Part shown: one piece after another, positions 25,842 through 35,461 of the stretch
Layout of the letters: the number at the start of each line of letters is the position of its first letter
Position numbering within the stretch: position 1 is the first letter of the stretch
Source of the DNA: Rhizobium sp. Root483D2
Lineage (GTDB): Bacteria > Pseudomonadota > Alphaproteobacteria > Rhizobiales > Rhizobiaceae
Assembly: GCF_001426685.1 (NCBI RefSeq)
Contig: NZ_LMFB01000019.1
Location: forward strand, 41,005 to 105,004
Direction: 5' to 3'
DNA: 64,000 nucleotides
Program-made: the position numbers and the translations under genes
Notes under the pieces: generated by a model
What the model saw: only the letters and a program-made list of their open reading frames with translations
Told to the model about the DNA's origin: nothing
Databases searched by the model: none

Positions 25842-26876
25842 ATGACCAGAATGCCCGAACCCTCAAGAAACTTGCCTATTCCTACAGAAGGCGATACCGT
25901 CGCGGGTGACGGCCGCGTGTTGCCATGGCCACAAAAACAACCGGAATCGCGCTTGGCATCACCGATACTCAACGCTGTAACGACGTATATCGAGAGTCAG
26001 GGTGGTGGACAGGGTTTGTTTCCGACCGCCATTGATGGGTTCAGCATCGTGCGTTCGTACCAGGCGATGATGCCGATGCGTGCGCTCTATCGTCCTTCAC
26101 TTTGTGTCGTTCTTCAAGGCGCGAAGGAAATCCGGTTCGGTGGCGACCGGCTTGACTACCGCGCAATGGAATGCCTCGTTGTCAGCATTGGGCTTCCAGC
26201 GGCAGGACGCATCGTGGAGGCCAGTCCCGAGTATCCGTATGTGGGCGTCCTGATTGATTTCGACGTCGTCACGATGCGGCAGGTTCTGGAACAGCTCGAC
26301 ACCCCGCCTTCTCCAGCCACTACTTCCGGCCCTTGCGCGTTCGTGGGAAAAGTGGATCAACCACTTGCGGATTGCATCCTGCGTCTTGTCAGGATGACAG
26401 AAACGCCGAAAGCAATTCCGATACTGGCGCCCTCAGTCATGCGCGAAATTTGCTATTGGTTGCTCAGCGGTCCACATGGCGGGGAACTCTGCAAACTGGC
26501 ATTGCCCGAATCGAACATCGAGCGGGTCGTCAAGGCAATCGCGACGCTGCATGTCAACTTTGCGCAGACATTGCGTGTCGAGCAGCTGGCAGATGTGGCG
26601 CGCATGAGCCCGTCGTCATTTCATCAGCACTTCAAAGCGTTGACCTCGATGACACCTCTGCAGTTCCAGAAACAACTCCGGCTCCTGGAGGCAAGGCGCC
26701 TCATGGTGGCCGAGGCCGCCAATGTGGCCGATGCTGCCTACAAAGTGGGATACGAAAGTCCTTCACAATTCAGCCGGGAATACTCACGTGAGTTCGGGAT
26801 CGCGCCGAAACAGGATGTTCTAAACCAGCAGCGGCTCTACAATGAATATGCCAGCCGCACGGTTCGAACCGCCTGA
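25842..26876 (+). CDS. AraC-family transcriptional regulator (AraC_N type)
   Basis: The ATG at 25842 has GGAG at 7 bases and gives 344 residues; an ATG at 25830 would add four. The N-terminal half (about 55-230) matches the AraC_N cupin domain (YRPSLCVVLQGAKEIRFGGD; RAMECLVVSIGLPAAG). The C-terminal half has two helix-turn-helix motifs (LRVEQLADVARMSPSSFHQH and AANVADAAYKVGYESPSQFS). It may control the divergent MFS gene, the downstream aldehyde oxidase operon, or both. Confidence 0.9.
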   Translation: MTRMPEPSRNLPIPTEGDTVAGDGRVLPWPQKQPESRLASPILNAVTTYIESQGGGQGLFPTAIDGFSIVRSYQAMMPMRALYRPSLCVVLQGAKEIRFGGDRLDYRAMECLVVSIGLPAAGRIVEASPEYPYVGVLIDFDVVTMRQVLEQLDTPPSPATTSGPCAFVGKVDQPLADCILRLVRMTETPKAIPILAPSVMREICYWLLSGPHGGELCKLALPESNIERVVKAIATLHVNFAQTLRVEQLADVARMSPSSFHQHFKALTSMTPLQFQKQLRLLEARRLMVAEAANVADAAYKVGYESPSQFSREYSREFGIAPKQDVLNQQRLYNEYASRTVRTA

Positions 26877-26952
26877 GCTGCAGGACGCGACGTGGCAACC
26901 GATTTCGAGAGTGCAAATCCTGAGACCCAACACCAAGTTGTCCTCTGACGAT

Positions 26953-26973
26953 CGGCTAGCACGAAACTAGCCG
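26953..26973 (+). terminator. hairpin after the AraC gene
   Basis: CGGCTAG (26953-26959) and CTAGCCG (26967-26973) form a perfect 7-bp stem with loop CACGAAA, 77 bases after the regulator's stop. No U-run follows. The rest of 26877-27199 holds no convincing gene and probably carries the promoter of the downstream molybdoenzyme operon. Confidence 0.4.
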
Positions 26974-27199
26974 CTCAACGAGGAACGACAAACGCGACGA
27001 TCCCATCTCTACAAACAACCTCAGTATCTCCGCGCGAAAATGAGCGAATGCACCAAGCATTTGTGATGGAGGCGCTGGCAAGCGGGATCAGGTATTGCAT
27101 TTTCTTACACGGTTGATGTTTCGCGGAACCATCATTGAAGCTGCGTGTTTCGCTGTGTCGGACTGATAAAAATACGCTGTGCAATCACGAGGCCATCAC

Positions 27200-27706
27200 A
27201 TGTCGATAATGATTAACGGGTCGCCGGCCGAACTACCGCGCGATGCACGCATATCGCTTCTGGATTTTCTGCGTGAGGAACTGCACCTCACCGGCACCAA
27301 AAAGGGTTGTAACCAAGGCGCATGCGGGGCCTGTACGGTGCTGGTTGAGGGGGAACGGATTTTGTCCTGCCTGGCGCTGGCCATCCAATATGACGGGCGC
27401 GCGGTCACGACGGTGGAAGGACTTGCGGCGCCTGATGGCCTGCATCCGTTGCAACAGGCCTTTATCGACCATGACGGCTTCCAATGCGGCTATTGTACGC
27501 CTGGCCAGATCTGTTCGGCAATCGGGATGGCCGCAGAGGCAAAGCGCGGCGTTCCAAGTCATGTCAGCGCCGATCTGCGCGCCGACGTGGTTCTGACGCG
27601 TGAGGAACTGCAGGAGCGCATGAGTGGCAACCTCTGTCGCTGCGGCGCGCATAATGGGATCATCGATGCGATCCGCGATACGGTCGCTGCGGAGATGGTG
27701 GCATGA
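27200..27706 (+). CDS. molybdenum hydroxylase iron-sulfur subunit (PaoA-like)
   Basis: The ATG at 27200 gives 168 residues. The first [2Fe-2S] cluster is held by C37, C42, C45 and C57 (CNQGACGACTVL, then ILSC), and the second by C96, C99, C146 and C148 (CGYCTPGQ; CRCG). It transfers electrons from the molybdenum centre to FAD within the heterotrimer. E. coli PaoA carries a Tat signal; this protein starts directly at the ferredoxin domain, so the enzyme is likely cytoplasmic unless a longer start is used (GTG at 27179 gives no Tat motif). The stop overlaps the next start by ATGA. Confidence 0.93.
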   Translation: MSIMINGSPAELPRDARISLLDFLREELHLTGTKKGCNQGACGACTVLVEGERILSCLALAIQYDGRAVTTVEGLAAPDGLHPLQQAFIDHDGFQCGYCTPGQICSAIGMAAEAKRGVPSHVSADLRADVVLTREELQERMSGNLCRCGAHNGIIDAIRDTVAAEMVA

Positions 27707-28689
27707 ACCCGTTCGAATATGTGCGTGCGGCTGACGCTGCGGAAGCGGTGCGGCTGGGGCAGGGAAGTACAACTGCTTACCTTGGGGGCGGTACCAATCT
27801 AGTCGATTTGATGCGCGAGACGATAGCGCGTCCCGACAACCTCATTGACGTAACGAGCCTCTCAGCGGCGATCGAGGAAACAGAAAGCGGAGGCCTGATG
27901 ATCGGCAGCGCGGTTCGTAACACCGCATTAGCCGAGCATGACATGGTGCGAAGCCGTTACCCGGTGCTCTCACGCGCAATTCTGGCGGGCGCTTCGGCGC
28001 AGATCAGGAATATGGCGACGGTTGGCGGCAACCTGCTCCAGCGGACTCGATGCACTTACTTCTACGACACCGACGGTTCGAGCTGCAACAAACGGACGCC
28101 GGGTTCGGGGTGCGATGCAATTGAGGGGTTCAACCGAATTCATGCGATTTTCGGCGCGTCCTCCGCATGCGTTGCGACACACCCATCTGATATGTGTGTT
28201 GCGCTCACAGCGCTGGATGCGACCGTCCATCTCCAAAGTACGGACGGCGTACGGACACTCCCCTTTGCCGAATTGCACAGGCTGCCGGGCGATCATCCGG
28301 AATTCGATACGGTACTCAGGCCCGGCGAACTTATCACCGCCGTCGAATTGCCCGCTTTGTCGTCCGAAGTTCGTTCGAGCTATCGCAAGGTTCGCGACAG
28401 GGCAAGCTATGCCTTTGCGCTGGTGTCAGTCGCTGCCGTGCTTGAAGTGGAGGATGGCCACATCAAAGATGTGCGCATCGCGCTGGGTGGCGTCGCACAC
28501 AAGCCGTGGCGCGCGTCAAAGGCTGAAGCAGTGTTGCTTGGCCGTCCTCTGACGGAAAAAATTCTTCAGGATGCGGCGAGTGCCGAACTGAGCGATGCCA
28601 AGCCACTCCGCGATAACGGCTTCAAGATCGAACTTGTCAACCGCACCCTCGTGGCCGTCCTCGGCGATCTTACAGGAGCAACAGCATGA
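27703..28689 (+). CDS. molybdenum hydroxylase FAD-binding subunit (PaoB-like)
   Basis: A 328-residue protein with the FAD loops YLGGGTNLVD (about 26-35) and MATVGGNLLQ (about 104-113). A cysteine-rich insert, C117, C128, C137 and C156 (QRTRCTYFYD...SSCNK...SGCDA), matches the extra [4Fe-4S] cluster of the PaoB/HcrB-type flavin subunits. It passes electrons from the iron-sulfur subunit to the final acceptor. It overlaps both neighbours by ATGA, indicating equal production of all three subunits. Confidence 0.93.
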   Translation: MNPFEYVRAADAAEAVRLGQGSTTAYLGGGTNLVDLMRETIARPDNLIDVTSLSAAIEETESGGLMIGSAVRNTALAEHDMVRSRYPVLSRAILAGASAQIRNMATVGGNLLQRTRCTYFYDTDGSSCNKRTPGSGCDAIEGFNRIHAIFGASSACVATHPSDMCVALTALDATVHLQSTDGVRTLPFAELHRLPGDHPEFDTVLRPGELITAVELPALSSEVRSSYRKVRDRASYAFALVSVAAVLEVEDGHIKDVRIALGGVAHKPWRASKAEAVLLGRPLTEKILQDAASAELSDAKPLRDNGFKIELVNRTLVAVLGDLTGATA

Positions 28690-31031
28690 GCATCGTCGAT
28701 ACCGTCAAGGGCGCGGCCCAGGCCGCGGTGCAGGGAGCGATGGCAAAACTGGTGCCACTGGCGCCCGACAGCTGGATTCCGGGCGGCGTTCCCGATCCTT
28801 TGATACGCCGCCAGCATGGGTTAATCGGCAAGCCGGTCTCGCGTCTCGACGGCATGTTGAAGGTGAAGGGCGCAGCGACGTTCGCCGCCGAGTTTCCGCT
28901 TGAGAACATGGCCTATGCTGCACTTGCCTATGCAACGATCCCGCGCGGACGGATTGCGACGCTCGACACATCTGCCGCGGAGGCGGCGACCGGTGTCGTG
29001 GCCGTGATGACGCACAAAAACGCGCCAAGAATGAACGCGCCCGCAGTTTTTGGAACGTCGCCGAGCGCGGCCGGCCCCGCCGATTTACCGATCATGCAGG
29101 ATGATCGTATCCATTGGAACGGGCAGCCCATCGCGGTTGTGCTTGCTGAAACTCAGGAGCACGCGGATCACGCCAAATCCTTGATCGTCGCGACTTATGC
29201 TATTGAACCATCGACCACCTCGCTTGCAAAAGCCAAAGCCGCAGGCGCACAACCAGCGCTGTTCATGGGCGAGCCATTGCTGACCGAAATTGGCGATGCA
29301 GAGGCGGTGTTGGCGGCGGCCGCACACAAGGTCGATCACATCTACACAACACCGAGGCACAATCACAATGCGATCGAGTTGCACGGCGCGAGCATAGCAT
29401 GGGTTGACGGCGAACTGGTCATTCACGATGCCAGCCAGCTCGTCACAATGGAGGCCGCAACAATTGCAGGCGTATTCGATCTCAAGCCGGAGCAAGTTCG
29501 CGTGACGTCCCCCTTTGTCGGTGGCGGTTTTGGCGGTAAATGCCTGTGGGACCATCAGATCCTCGGTGCTGCCGCAGCAAAGGTTTCGGGACGCCCGGTT
29601 CGCATTGCGCTGACGCGTGAGGGAGTATATCGCGGTGTCGGTGGCCGCACGCTAACCGAACAGCGTGTTGCGATCGGAGCGACCGCAGACGGTCATTTCC
29701 AGGCGATGATCCACACCGGTATTTCAGCTGTAAGCCCGCACAACAACATGCCCGAGGCTTTCATCATGGGAACGCGCTCGGGCTATGCGGCGGATAGTTT
29801 CAAGCTGTCGGTCGAGACCGTCACGATGAACATGCTCGCCAACACCTTCATGCGCGCGCCGGGCGAATCCGTCGGGACATTTGCGCTGGAATCGGCAATC
29901 GACGAGTTGGCAGCCGCGTTGCAGATCGATCCGGTCGAACTACGCATCCACAACGAACCCGAGAAAGACCCGACCTCGGGCTTGCCTTTTTCCGCGCGCC
30001 ATATCGTCGAGGCATGGCGGTCAGGCGCTGAGCTTTTCGGGTGGGACCAGCGGAGCAAGACGCCCGCCACCCGGCGCGACGGAGAGTGGATGGTCGGCAT
30101 GGGCTGCGCGACAGCGACCTATCCATATAACCGCATGCCAGGGGCTGCTGCACGGATCACACTTCACCGGGACGGACCGGATGGTGTTGGCGCGATCATT
30201 GAGGTCGCAGCGCACGAAATGGGAATGGGAACGTCCACCACCACGGCCATGGTTGCGGCAGAGCGTCTTGGCCTGCCGATGGACGCGATCGAGGTCCGCT
30301 ACGGCGATTCAAATATTCCCGGCGCCATTCTGGCGGGTGGATCGCAACAGACCGCAGCGATCGGAGGTGCGATGATTGCGGCGCATAACGCCTTGGTCGC
30401 CAAATTGTTGAAGCTTGCAGGCAACGATTCGCCGCTTGCGGGTTTGGCACTCGAAGAGGTTGGCAGTGAGGATGGAGGCCTGGCCAAGCTGGACGATCCC
30501 ACACGCAGGGAAGGCTATGCCTCGATCCTCGACCGCGCGCAGTGCGACAGCATCACTGTTGAGGAAAAGGCGTCGCAGCCACTGGAATCGATGCACTGGT
30601 CGATGCATTCACATGGCGCGGTCTTTTGCGAGGTCCGCGTCAATACGGTTACCGCAGAGACGCGCGTCAGCCGCATCCTGGGATCCTATGATTGCGGCCG
30701 GATCCTTAACCCAAAGACTGCGCGCAGCCAGTTCCGTGGTGGCATCATCATGGGGCTAGGGCTGGCGCTGATGGAGGAGACGCAGTTCGATGAGCGCAAT
30801 GGCCGGATCATGAACCCTAGCCTGGCCGAGTATCACGTGCCGGTGCACATGGACGTCCCCGAAATCGATATAATCTGGACCGACATCGCCGATCCCCACA
30901 CGCCGATGGGAGCGCACGGCGTCGGCGAGATCGGCATTACCGGCGTCGCTGCCGCCGTGGCGAATGCGATCTACAACGCGACAGGCAAGCGCATCCGCGA
31001 CCTGCCGATCACGCTCGATAAGCTGCTGTGA
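28686..31031 (+). CDS. molybdenum hydroxylase catalytic subunit (PaoC-like aldehyde oxidase)
   Basis: A 781-residue molybdopterin-binding subunit. It has the hammerhead start RLDGMLKVKGAATFAAEF, cofactor loops VGGGFGGKCLWDHQ and MRAPGESVGTFALESAIDEL, and the catalytic glutamate near residue 748 in GAHGVGEIGITG. The family is PaoABC/YagTSR, which oxidises aromatic and other aldehydes to acids using a molybdopterin-cytosine-dinucleotide cofactor. No PaoD/XdhC-type chaperone follows, although such a maturation factor is expected and may be encoded elsewhere. Confidence 0.93.
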   Translation: MSIVDTVKGAAQAAVQGAMAKLVPLAPDSWIPGGVPDPLIRRQHGLIGKPVSRLDGMLKVKGAATFAAEFPLENMAYAALAYATIPRGRIATLDTSAAEAATGVVAVMTHKNAPRMNAPAVFGTSPSAAGPADLPIMQDDRIHWNGQPIAVVLAETQEHADHAKSLIVATYAIEPSTTSLAKAKAAGAQPALFMGEPLLTEIGDAEAVLAAAAHKVDHIYTTPRHNHNAIELHGASIAWVDGELVIHDASQLVTMEAATIAGVFDLKPEQVRVTSPFVGGGFGGKCLWDHQILGAAAAKVSGRPVRIALTREGVYRGVGGRTLTEQRVAIGATADGHFQAMIHTGISAVSPHNNMPEAFIMGTRSGYAADSFKLSVETVTMNMLANTFMRAPGESVGTFALESAIDELAAALQIDPVELRIHNEPEKDPTSGLPFSARHIVEAWRSGAELFGWDQRSKTPATRRDGEWMVGMGCATATYPYNRMPGAAARITLHRDGPDGVGAIIEVAAHEMGMGTSTTTAMVAAERLGLPMDAIEVRYGDSNIPGAILAGGSQQTAAIGGAMIAAHNALVAKLLKLAGNDSPLAGLALEEVGSEDGGLAKLDDPTRREGYASILDRAQCDSITVEEKASQPLESMHWSMHSHGAVFCEVRVNTVTAETRVSRILGSYDCGRILNPKTARSQFRGGIIMGLGLALMEETQFDERNGRIMNPSLAEYHVPVHMDVPEIDIIWTDIADPHTPMGAHGVGEIGITGVAAAVANAIYNATGKRIRDLPITLDKLL

Positions 31032-31778
31032 CACCAGACGATCGCGCGCGTCGGGCAATGGGTCGACATCGACGGTATACAACACGACTTGCTCCAAGTT
31101 TCGTAATTGGCGCCGTTCAGACGGACTAAGTCCCTATGGTAAGCTGGAGAAAGCCGGTCATTAATTGGCCGCCTCAAACCAAAGATTAAACCGGGTCTGG
31201 CGTCTCCAAACAAGACGAGTGACCAACCGTTGCGATGCGGGCGTCCCGACCGATAGCCCATCACTCGATCCCCTGTCTTGGGATCATCTCCTGACATTGA
31301 AATCGGCGGATCTCAGGCTCGCAAGATGTCGGCCGTAACTGTAGGCGCTGTCCCGCTTGGCGATAGCGCCTTTGAGGCCGCGGAAGCGGGCATTTTCCAT
31401 AATATGGCGTCGAACCGAAGCTTCAAAGGCAAACAGGACCGACGCCATTGCCGCCCGCTGCACATCGCGGCGGCCTCCGCAATGCGCCGAAATCGGAGTG
31501 CCCTTCAGCGCTTCGTCTGGCGGGGGACGAGGTAGGGCTTTTACTTGATCCTTGGGCCCCCGCATCCAGATGTCCCTTCTTCCAGTGCTAGCAGCAGAAC
31601 AAGTATCGCCTTTTCATGGATGCTTGACCACGCAAGGTGTTCGAATCGGTGGTCAGAAACCCATAGGGATCATCGCTTGCCGGACCGTTCTTGACCTTGC
31701 GAAGGATGGTCCATTGAGCGGCATGAATGAACTTTGCGAAATTCGACATTGGCCACATGGGTTGACAACGGACCTCAT
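31032..31778. other. long intergenic region, no convincing gene
   Basis: About 750 bases between the aldehyde oxidase genes and the IclR gene. Short frames exist on both strands, but none has a good start or a recognised domain. One leftward frame near 31284-31565 contains RRHIMENARFRGLKG, faintly like the end of an IS5-type transposase, so a decayed insertion element is possible. The right end holds the promoter and operator of the IclR operon. Confidence 0.4.
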
Positions 31779-31812
31779 GTTCATTATTACGAACTCATTC
31801 ATTATAGTGAAC
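31779..31812. promoter_or_regulatory. tandem operator before the IclR gene
   Basis: TTCATTATTACGAAC (31780-31794) and TTCATTATAGTGAAC (31798-31812) match at 12 of 15 positions and are 18 bp apart. Each is itself a partial inverted repeat (GTTC...GAAC; TTCA...TGAA). They lie within an AT-rich stretch just before the likely TTG start at 31831, suggesting autoregulation by the IclR protein and a start downstream of 31812. Confidence 0.55.
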
Positions 31813-31830
31813 AAAACGGGAGAAGTTCTG

Positions 31831-32583
31831 TTGAGTGGCCGTGGTGTGGAGCGCGTTCTTGATATGATCGAATGGTTCGCAGCCACGACTGCGCCTGCCG
31901 GGCTGTCTGAGATCGCGGCGGCATTGGTGATGCCCAAGTCAAGCGCGCTTCAGATGCTTCAGTCTCTGACAGAGCGCGGCTATATCCAGCGTCTGGACAA
32001 TGGCGAATACGAGTTGCGCCGTCTGCCAGGCGAGATTTCGGCGGACGGCCGAAACTACGGCGCGCTTATTGCACTGGTATCGCCTTATCTTCTCGAGGCT
32101 GTGCAGCAGACCGGAGAAAGCGGCTTCATCGCCGTTCTCGAAGACCAGTCGATCCGCTACCTCAACAAAGTCTTGCCGAAGCGCGAAATATTGTACGACC
32201 GGGATATCGTTCCAACGCGCCCGGCGCACAAGGTCGCGAGCGGCATCGTTTTGCTATCGCGCGCAAGCAAGGCGGAAATCGATCGCTACGCGGTGTTGGC
32301 ATCGCTCACCGAGCAGGAACATTCCAAGCTTCAGGAAGCCATCGCAAGTGCCTTGAGTTCGGGGTTTTATCTCAATCCCATGGGGATTGTCGAAGGTGCG
32401 GCGGGTGCGGCCGCTCCGATTATCGGCGCTGACGGCAAAGTTGTCGCCGCATTCAACATATCCGGTCCGCAGGCGCGGTTCGTCTCGAATTCCGACCGCA
32501 TCAGTCAAGTGGTCCGGGAAGCCGCAGTCGCCGTCAGCGAGGAGCTGGCGCGGCGTGGTCGTCGCTTATCCAAAGGGAGGTAA
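31831..32583 (+). CDS. IclR-family transcriptional regulator
   Basis: The frame is open from 31552, but the upstream part crosses an operator-like repeat. The TTG at 31831 has GGGAGAAG at good spacing and gives 250 residues beginning SGRGVERVLDMIEWFAAT, the normal IclR opening. Residues 5-70 hold the winged helix (AGLSEIAAALVMPKSSALQM; RGYIQRLDNGEYEL), and 75-245 the IclR effector domain (AHKVASGIVLLS; GIVEGAAGAAAPIIGADG). GTG 31807 or ATG 31777 are possible alternatives. It is two bases before the ABC binding-protein gene and probably regulates the whole downstream operon. Confidence 0.85.
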   Translation: MSGRGVERVLDMIEWFAATTAPAGLSEIAAALVMPKSSALQMLQSLTERGYIQRLDNGEYELRRLPGEISADGRNYGALIALVSPYLLEAVQQTGESGFIAVLEDQSIRYLNKVLPKREILYDRDIVPTRPAHKVASGIVLLSRASKAEIDRYAVLASLTEQEHSKLQEAIASALSSGFYLNPMGIVEGAAGAAAPIIGADGKVVAAFNISGPQARFVSNSDRISQVVREAAVAVSEELARRGRRLSKGR

Positions 32584-32585
32584 CA

Positions 32586-33683
32586 ATGAAATTAACAACG
32601 CTTTCGGTCATGGCCGGGCTGTTTGCTGGCATTGCCGGTTTCGCTCAGGCGCAAGAGGTGCCGGCAGGCTATCCCGCCGACTATTCCAAGATCATCGAAG
32701 GGTCTCGCGCCGAATCCGGCCTGATGATCTATTCCAATATGGCCGACAACAACTGGCAGCCGATCCTCAAGGGGTTCAGCGCCAAATACCCCTGGGTGAA
32801 GGTCGAGACCATCGACCTGGGTTCGGGCACCGTTCATTCGCGCTGGGAGGCCGAAAAGGGATCGAAATCCCGCACTGCCGATGTGCTTGTCTCAGGTGCA
32901 AACGACCGCTGGGCCGCCTATGGCAAAGATGGCTTGATGGAGGATTACAAGAGCCCGGAGATCGCACAGCTGCCGGAATTCGCCTATCCTTATCCTGGCG
33001 TCAACGTCCTTTCGACAGACCCGCTGGTCATCACCTATAATGCGGCGCTTCTCCCGGATACGCAGCGGCCGAAGGGCTTTGCCTCGCTGGTTGCTGCTGC
33101 GACGGCAGACCCTGACACTTTCACGGGCAAAATTACGACCTATGATGCCGCGCGCAACAGCTTCGGTCTCAGCGCCTGGTGGAGCTACATGGACAAGAAG
33201 GGCGAGCAAGGCTGGAGCGACCTTCGCAAGATCGGTCCCATGATCCGTGGCGAAACGTCCGGCGGTCCAATGAACGAAAAGATCGCCACCGGTGAATACC
33301 TGATGGGCATTGCCGTTTCCGGCATCACCATCTTCCCGCGTCTGGAGCAGCCAGGCGGCGAAATCCTCGGTTTCGCCTTCCCCGATGACGGCACCATCAT
33401 GATGTTGCGCGGCATGGGCATTCCGAAGGGCGCAGCCAACCCGAACTCGGCCAAGCTGTTCATTGACTATGCGCTCAGCCAGGAAGGCCAGACGCTGGTC
33501 GGCAAGGGTGGTCTCGTGCCTTATCGTGAAGACGTGCCGGAAGACCAGGTTCGTTATACTTTCCAGAAGATCAGCGAAATCGTCGGAAAGGACAACATCA
33601 TCACTGCCGGTTTCGACCAGCGCCTGATCACCGAAGCGGGTCCCTTCGTCGAGAAGTGGAACGCGGCAATCGCCGGCAAGTAA
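32586..33683 (+). CDS. ABC transporter substrate-binding protein, iron/organic-acid type
   Basis: A 365-residue protein with a strong ribosome-binding site (GGGAGG) and signal peptide (MKLTTLSVMAGLFAGIAGF, cleavage after AQA). The mature part follows the SBP_bac_6/FbpA-type pattern: ESGLMIYSNMADNNWQPIL near the start, VKVETIDLGSGTVHSRWEAE, DVLVSGANDRWAAYGKDGLM and LFIDYALSQEGQTL. The class binds Fe3+, phosphonates, polyamines or carboxylates. The tyrosines typical of Fe3+ binders are not obvious. The metabolic genes in the same operon make an organic acid the better guess for the ligand. Confidence 0.88.
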   Translation: MKLTTLSVMAGLFAGIAGFAQAQEVPAGYPADYSKIIEGSRAESGLMIYSNMADNNWQPILKGFSAKYPWVKVETIDLGSGTVHSRWEAEKGSKSRTADVLVSGANDRWAAYGKDGLMEDYKSPEIAQLPEFAYPYPGVNVLSTDPLVITYNAALLPDTQRPKGFASLVAAATADPDTFTGKITTYDAARNSFGLSAWWSYMDKKGEQGWSDLRKIGPMIRGETSGGPMNEKIATGEYLMGIAVSGITIFPRLEQPGGEILGFAFPDDGTIMMLRGMGIPKGAANPNSAKLFIDYALSQEGQTLVGKGGLVPYREDVPEDQVRYTFQKISEIVGKDNIITAGFDQRLITEAGPFVEKWNAAIAGK

Positions 33684-33691
33684 GCCGAGCC

Positions 33692-33717
33692 AAGGGGCCG
33701 GCTTCCCGTCGGCCCTT
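33692..33717 (+). terminator. intercistronic hairpin after the binding-protein gene
   Basis: AAGGGGCCG (33692-33700) pairs with CGGCCCTT (33710-33717) with one bulge and a 9-base loop. It follows the stop of the binding-protein gene and probably adjusts the ratio of binding protein to permease. Confidence 0.5.
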
Positions 33718-33742
33718 CTACCAACCCTGACAGGAAAATTCG

Positions 33743-35461
33743 ATGACGGATATCAGCCACCCCGGCACGGCCGGACGGGGGATGGACCGATCGCGTGCGA
33801 TCTACTGGGGCGTTGCGGCGCTGACGACGATCCTCGTATTCGGTCCGATCACTCCGATTGTCTTCCAGGCCTTCCTCGACAAGCCGCTCTACGACGATAC
33901 CGCAGTCATGACGCTTGGCAATTTCACCCGCCTGTTCAGCGAACCGGGCATGGCCGGCGTCTTCGTCAACACGTTGTATTTCGGGGCGCTGACGATGCTT
34001 ATCGCCCAGGTGTTTGGGGCGGTCATGGCGGTTCTCGTCGGGCGCACCAATCTTCCGGGCCGCAAGTGGCTCGGCGAAATCTTCATCTGGCCGCTCTTCG
34101 TCTCGAATCTCGTCATCGCCTTCGGCTGGTTCACCATGTACGGCCCATCCGGCTTTATGACGCTGGCGGCCAAAACCTATCTCGGCGGCGCGCCCTGGAA
34201 CCTTTACACCGTTACTGGAATGGGCATCGTCGCCGGCCTCAGCCAGGCGCCGCTCACCTATCTCATGTGCCTCGCCGCCGTAACCAAGGCCGATCCGTTG
34301 CTGGAGGATGCCGCCCGTTCCACCGGTGCCGGCCCCTTCCGGGCGTTGTTCTCGGTCACCATTCCGATGATCCGTCCCGCGATCATCTATTCGGCCGTCC
34401 TCAATTTCGTCGTCGGCATCGAGATGCTAGCAATTCCGCTTCTGTTCGGCGGCCCGTCCGGCATTCAGACGGTCACGACCTTTCTCTACAATGCAGGCAT
34501 CAATGCCGCCGTGCGCCCGGAATACGGTATCGTCGGTGCCGCCGCCGTGATCCTTTTGATCGTGGTTGCGTTCCTGGTCTGGTTGCAGGGGTTCCTGATG
34601 AAGGGGGCCGGCCGTTTCGTCACCGTGCGCGGCAAGGCCAGCCGTCCCTCAACGCTCGATCTCGGCGCCTGGCGCTGGCCGGCCTTTCTCTTCGTCTTCG
34701 CCTTTGCCTTCCTGACGATCATCTCGATCTTCGGCGGCATCTTCATGCGCTCGGCGGTCAGTTTCCTGACGCCGCTCATTCCCTTCTGGAAAGTGCTGAC
34801 GACCGCCAATTTCGAGCATGTGCTCGGATCGGCGAACTATGTGCGCTCCATCGTCAACTCAGTCATGGTTGCGACAATCGGCGCTGCGATCGGCACGTTT
34901 TTCATCCTCGTCATCGCGCTCGTCGCACGTCGTTCGGATTTCAAGCACAACCGCGCTCTGGAATATATCGCACTCTTCCCGCGCGCTTTGCCCGGCATCA
35001 TCGCAGGTCTCGGCTTCTTTTATGCCGTTATCTGGCTGCCTGGAGCAGACGTCATCCGTGGGACGATCGCGGTGCTGATCCTCGCCTTCATGATCCGCTA
35101 CATCCCGGTCGGCTTCGGCGCCATCGCGCCGGCTCTCGCCCAGGTCGGCGAGGAACTCGACCGCGGTGCGCGCATTTCCGGGGCCGACTGGTGGACGACG
35201 GTGACCCGCATCATCGTGCCCATCCTCAAGCCTGCGCTCTTCAGCTGTTACGCGCTGCTGTTCATTCACTTTTTCAAGGAATACGTGACGGCAGCCTTCC
35301 TCTATCAGCCGGGGTCCGAAATCATCGGCACCACCATGCTGCAGCTTGTCGCCCAGGGCGACAACGGCCCGGTGTCCGCCCTTGCAACCATCCAAGTCGT
35401 CATTACCGCCGCGTTCGTTCTCATCGCACGCCGCGTCATGGGAGCCAAAATCTATGGCTGA
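33743..35461 (+). CDS. ABC transporter permease, fused two-domain (FbpB type)
   Basis: A 572-residue membrane protein with about 12 hydrophobic segments. It has two binding-protein-dependent permease domains, each with an EAA-type loop (LEDAARSTGAGPFRALFSVT near residue 195; LDRGARISGADWWTTVTRII near 480). Fused permeases of this type occur with iron, phosphonate and putrescine-like importers. Its 3' end overlaps the ATPase start by 8 bases. Confidence 0.92.
   Translation: MTDISHPGTAGRGMDRSRAIYWGVAALTTILVFGPITPIVFQAFLDKPLYDDTAVMTLGNFTRLFSEPGMAGVFVNTLYFGALTMLIAQVFGAVMAVLVGRTNLPGRKWLGEIFIWPLFVSNLVIAFGWFTMYGPSGFMTLAAKTYLGGAPWNLYTVTGMGIVAGLSQAPLTYLMCLAAVTKADPLLEDAARSTGAGPFRALFSVTIPMIRPAIIYSAVLNFVVGIEMLAIPLLFGGPSGIQTVTTFLYNAGINAAVRPEYGIVGAAAVILLIVVAFLVWLQGFLMKGAGRFVTVRGKASRPSTLDLGAWRWPAFLFVFAFAFLTIISIFGGIFMRSAVSFLTPLIPFWKVLTTANFEHVLGSANYVRSIVNSVMVATIGAAIGTFFILVIALVARRSDFKHNRALEYIALFPRALPGIIAGLGFFYAVIWLPGADVIRGTIAVLILAFMIRYIPVGFGAIAPALAQVGEELDRGARISGADWWTTVTRIIVPILKPALFSCYALLFIHFFKEYVTAAFLYQPGSEIIGTTMLQLVAQGDNGPVSALATIQVVITAAFVLIARRVMGAKIYG

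Noticed and set aside
31284-31565. Leftward frame with a faint IS5-type transposase ending (RRHIMENARFRGLKG)
   Set aside because: No catalytic residues, no terminal inverted repeats and no clear start; too weak to call an insertion sequence.
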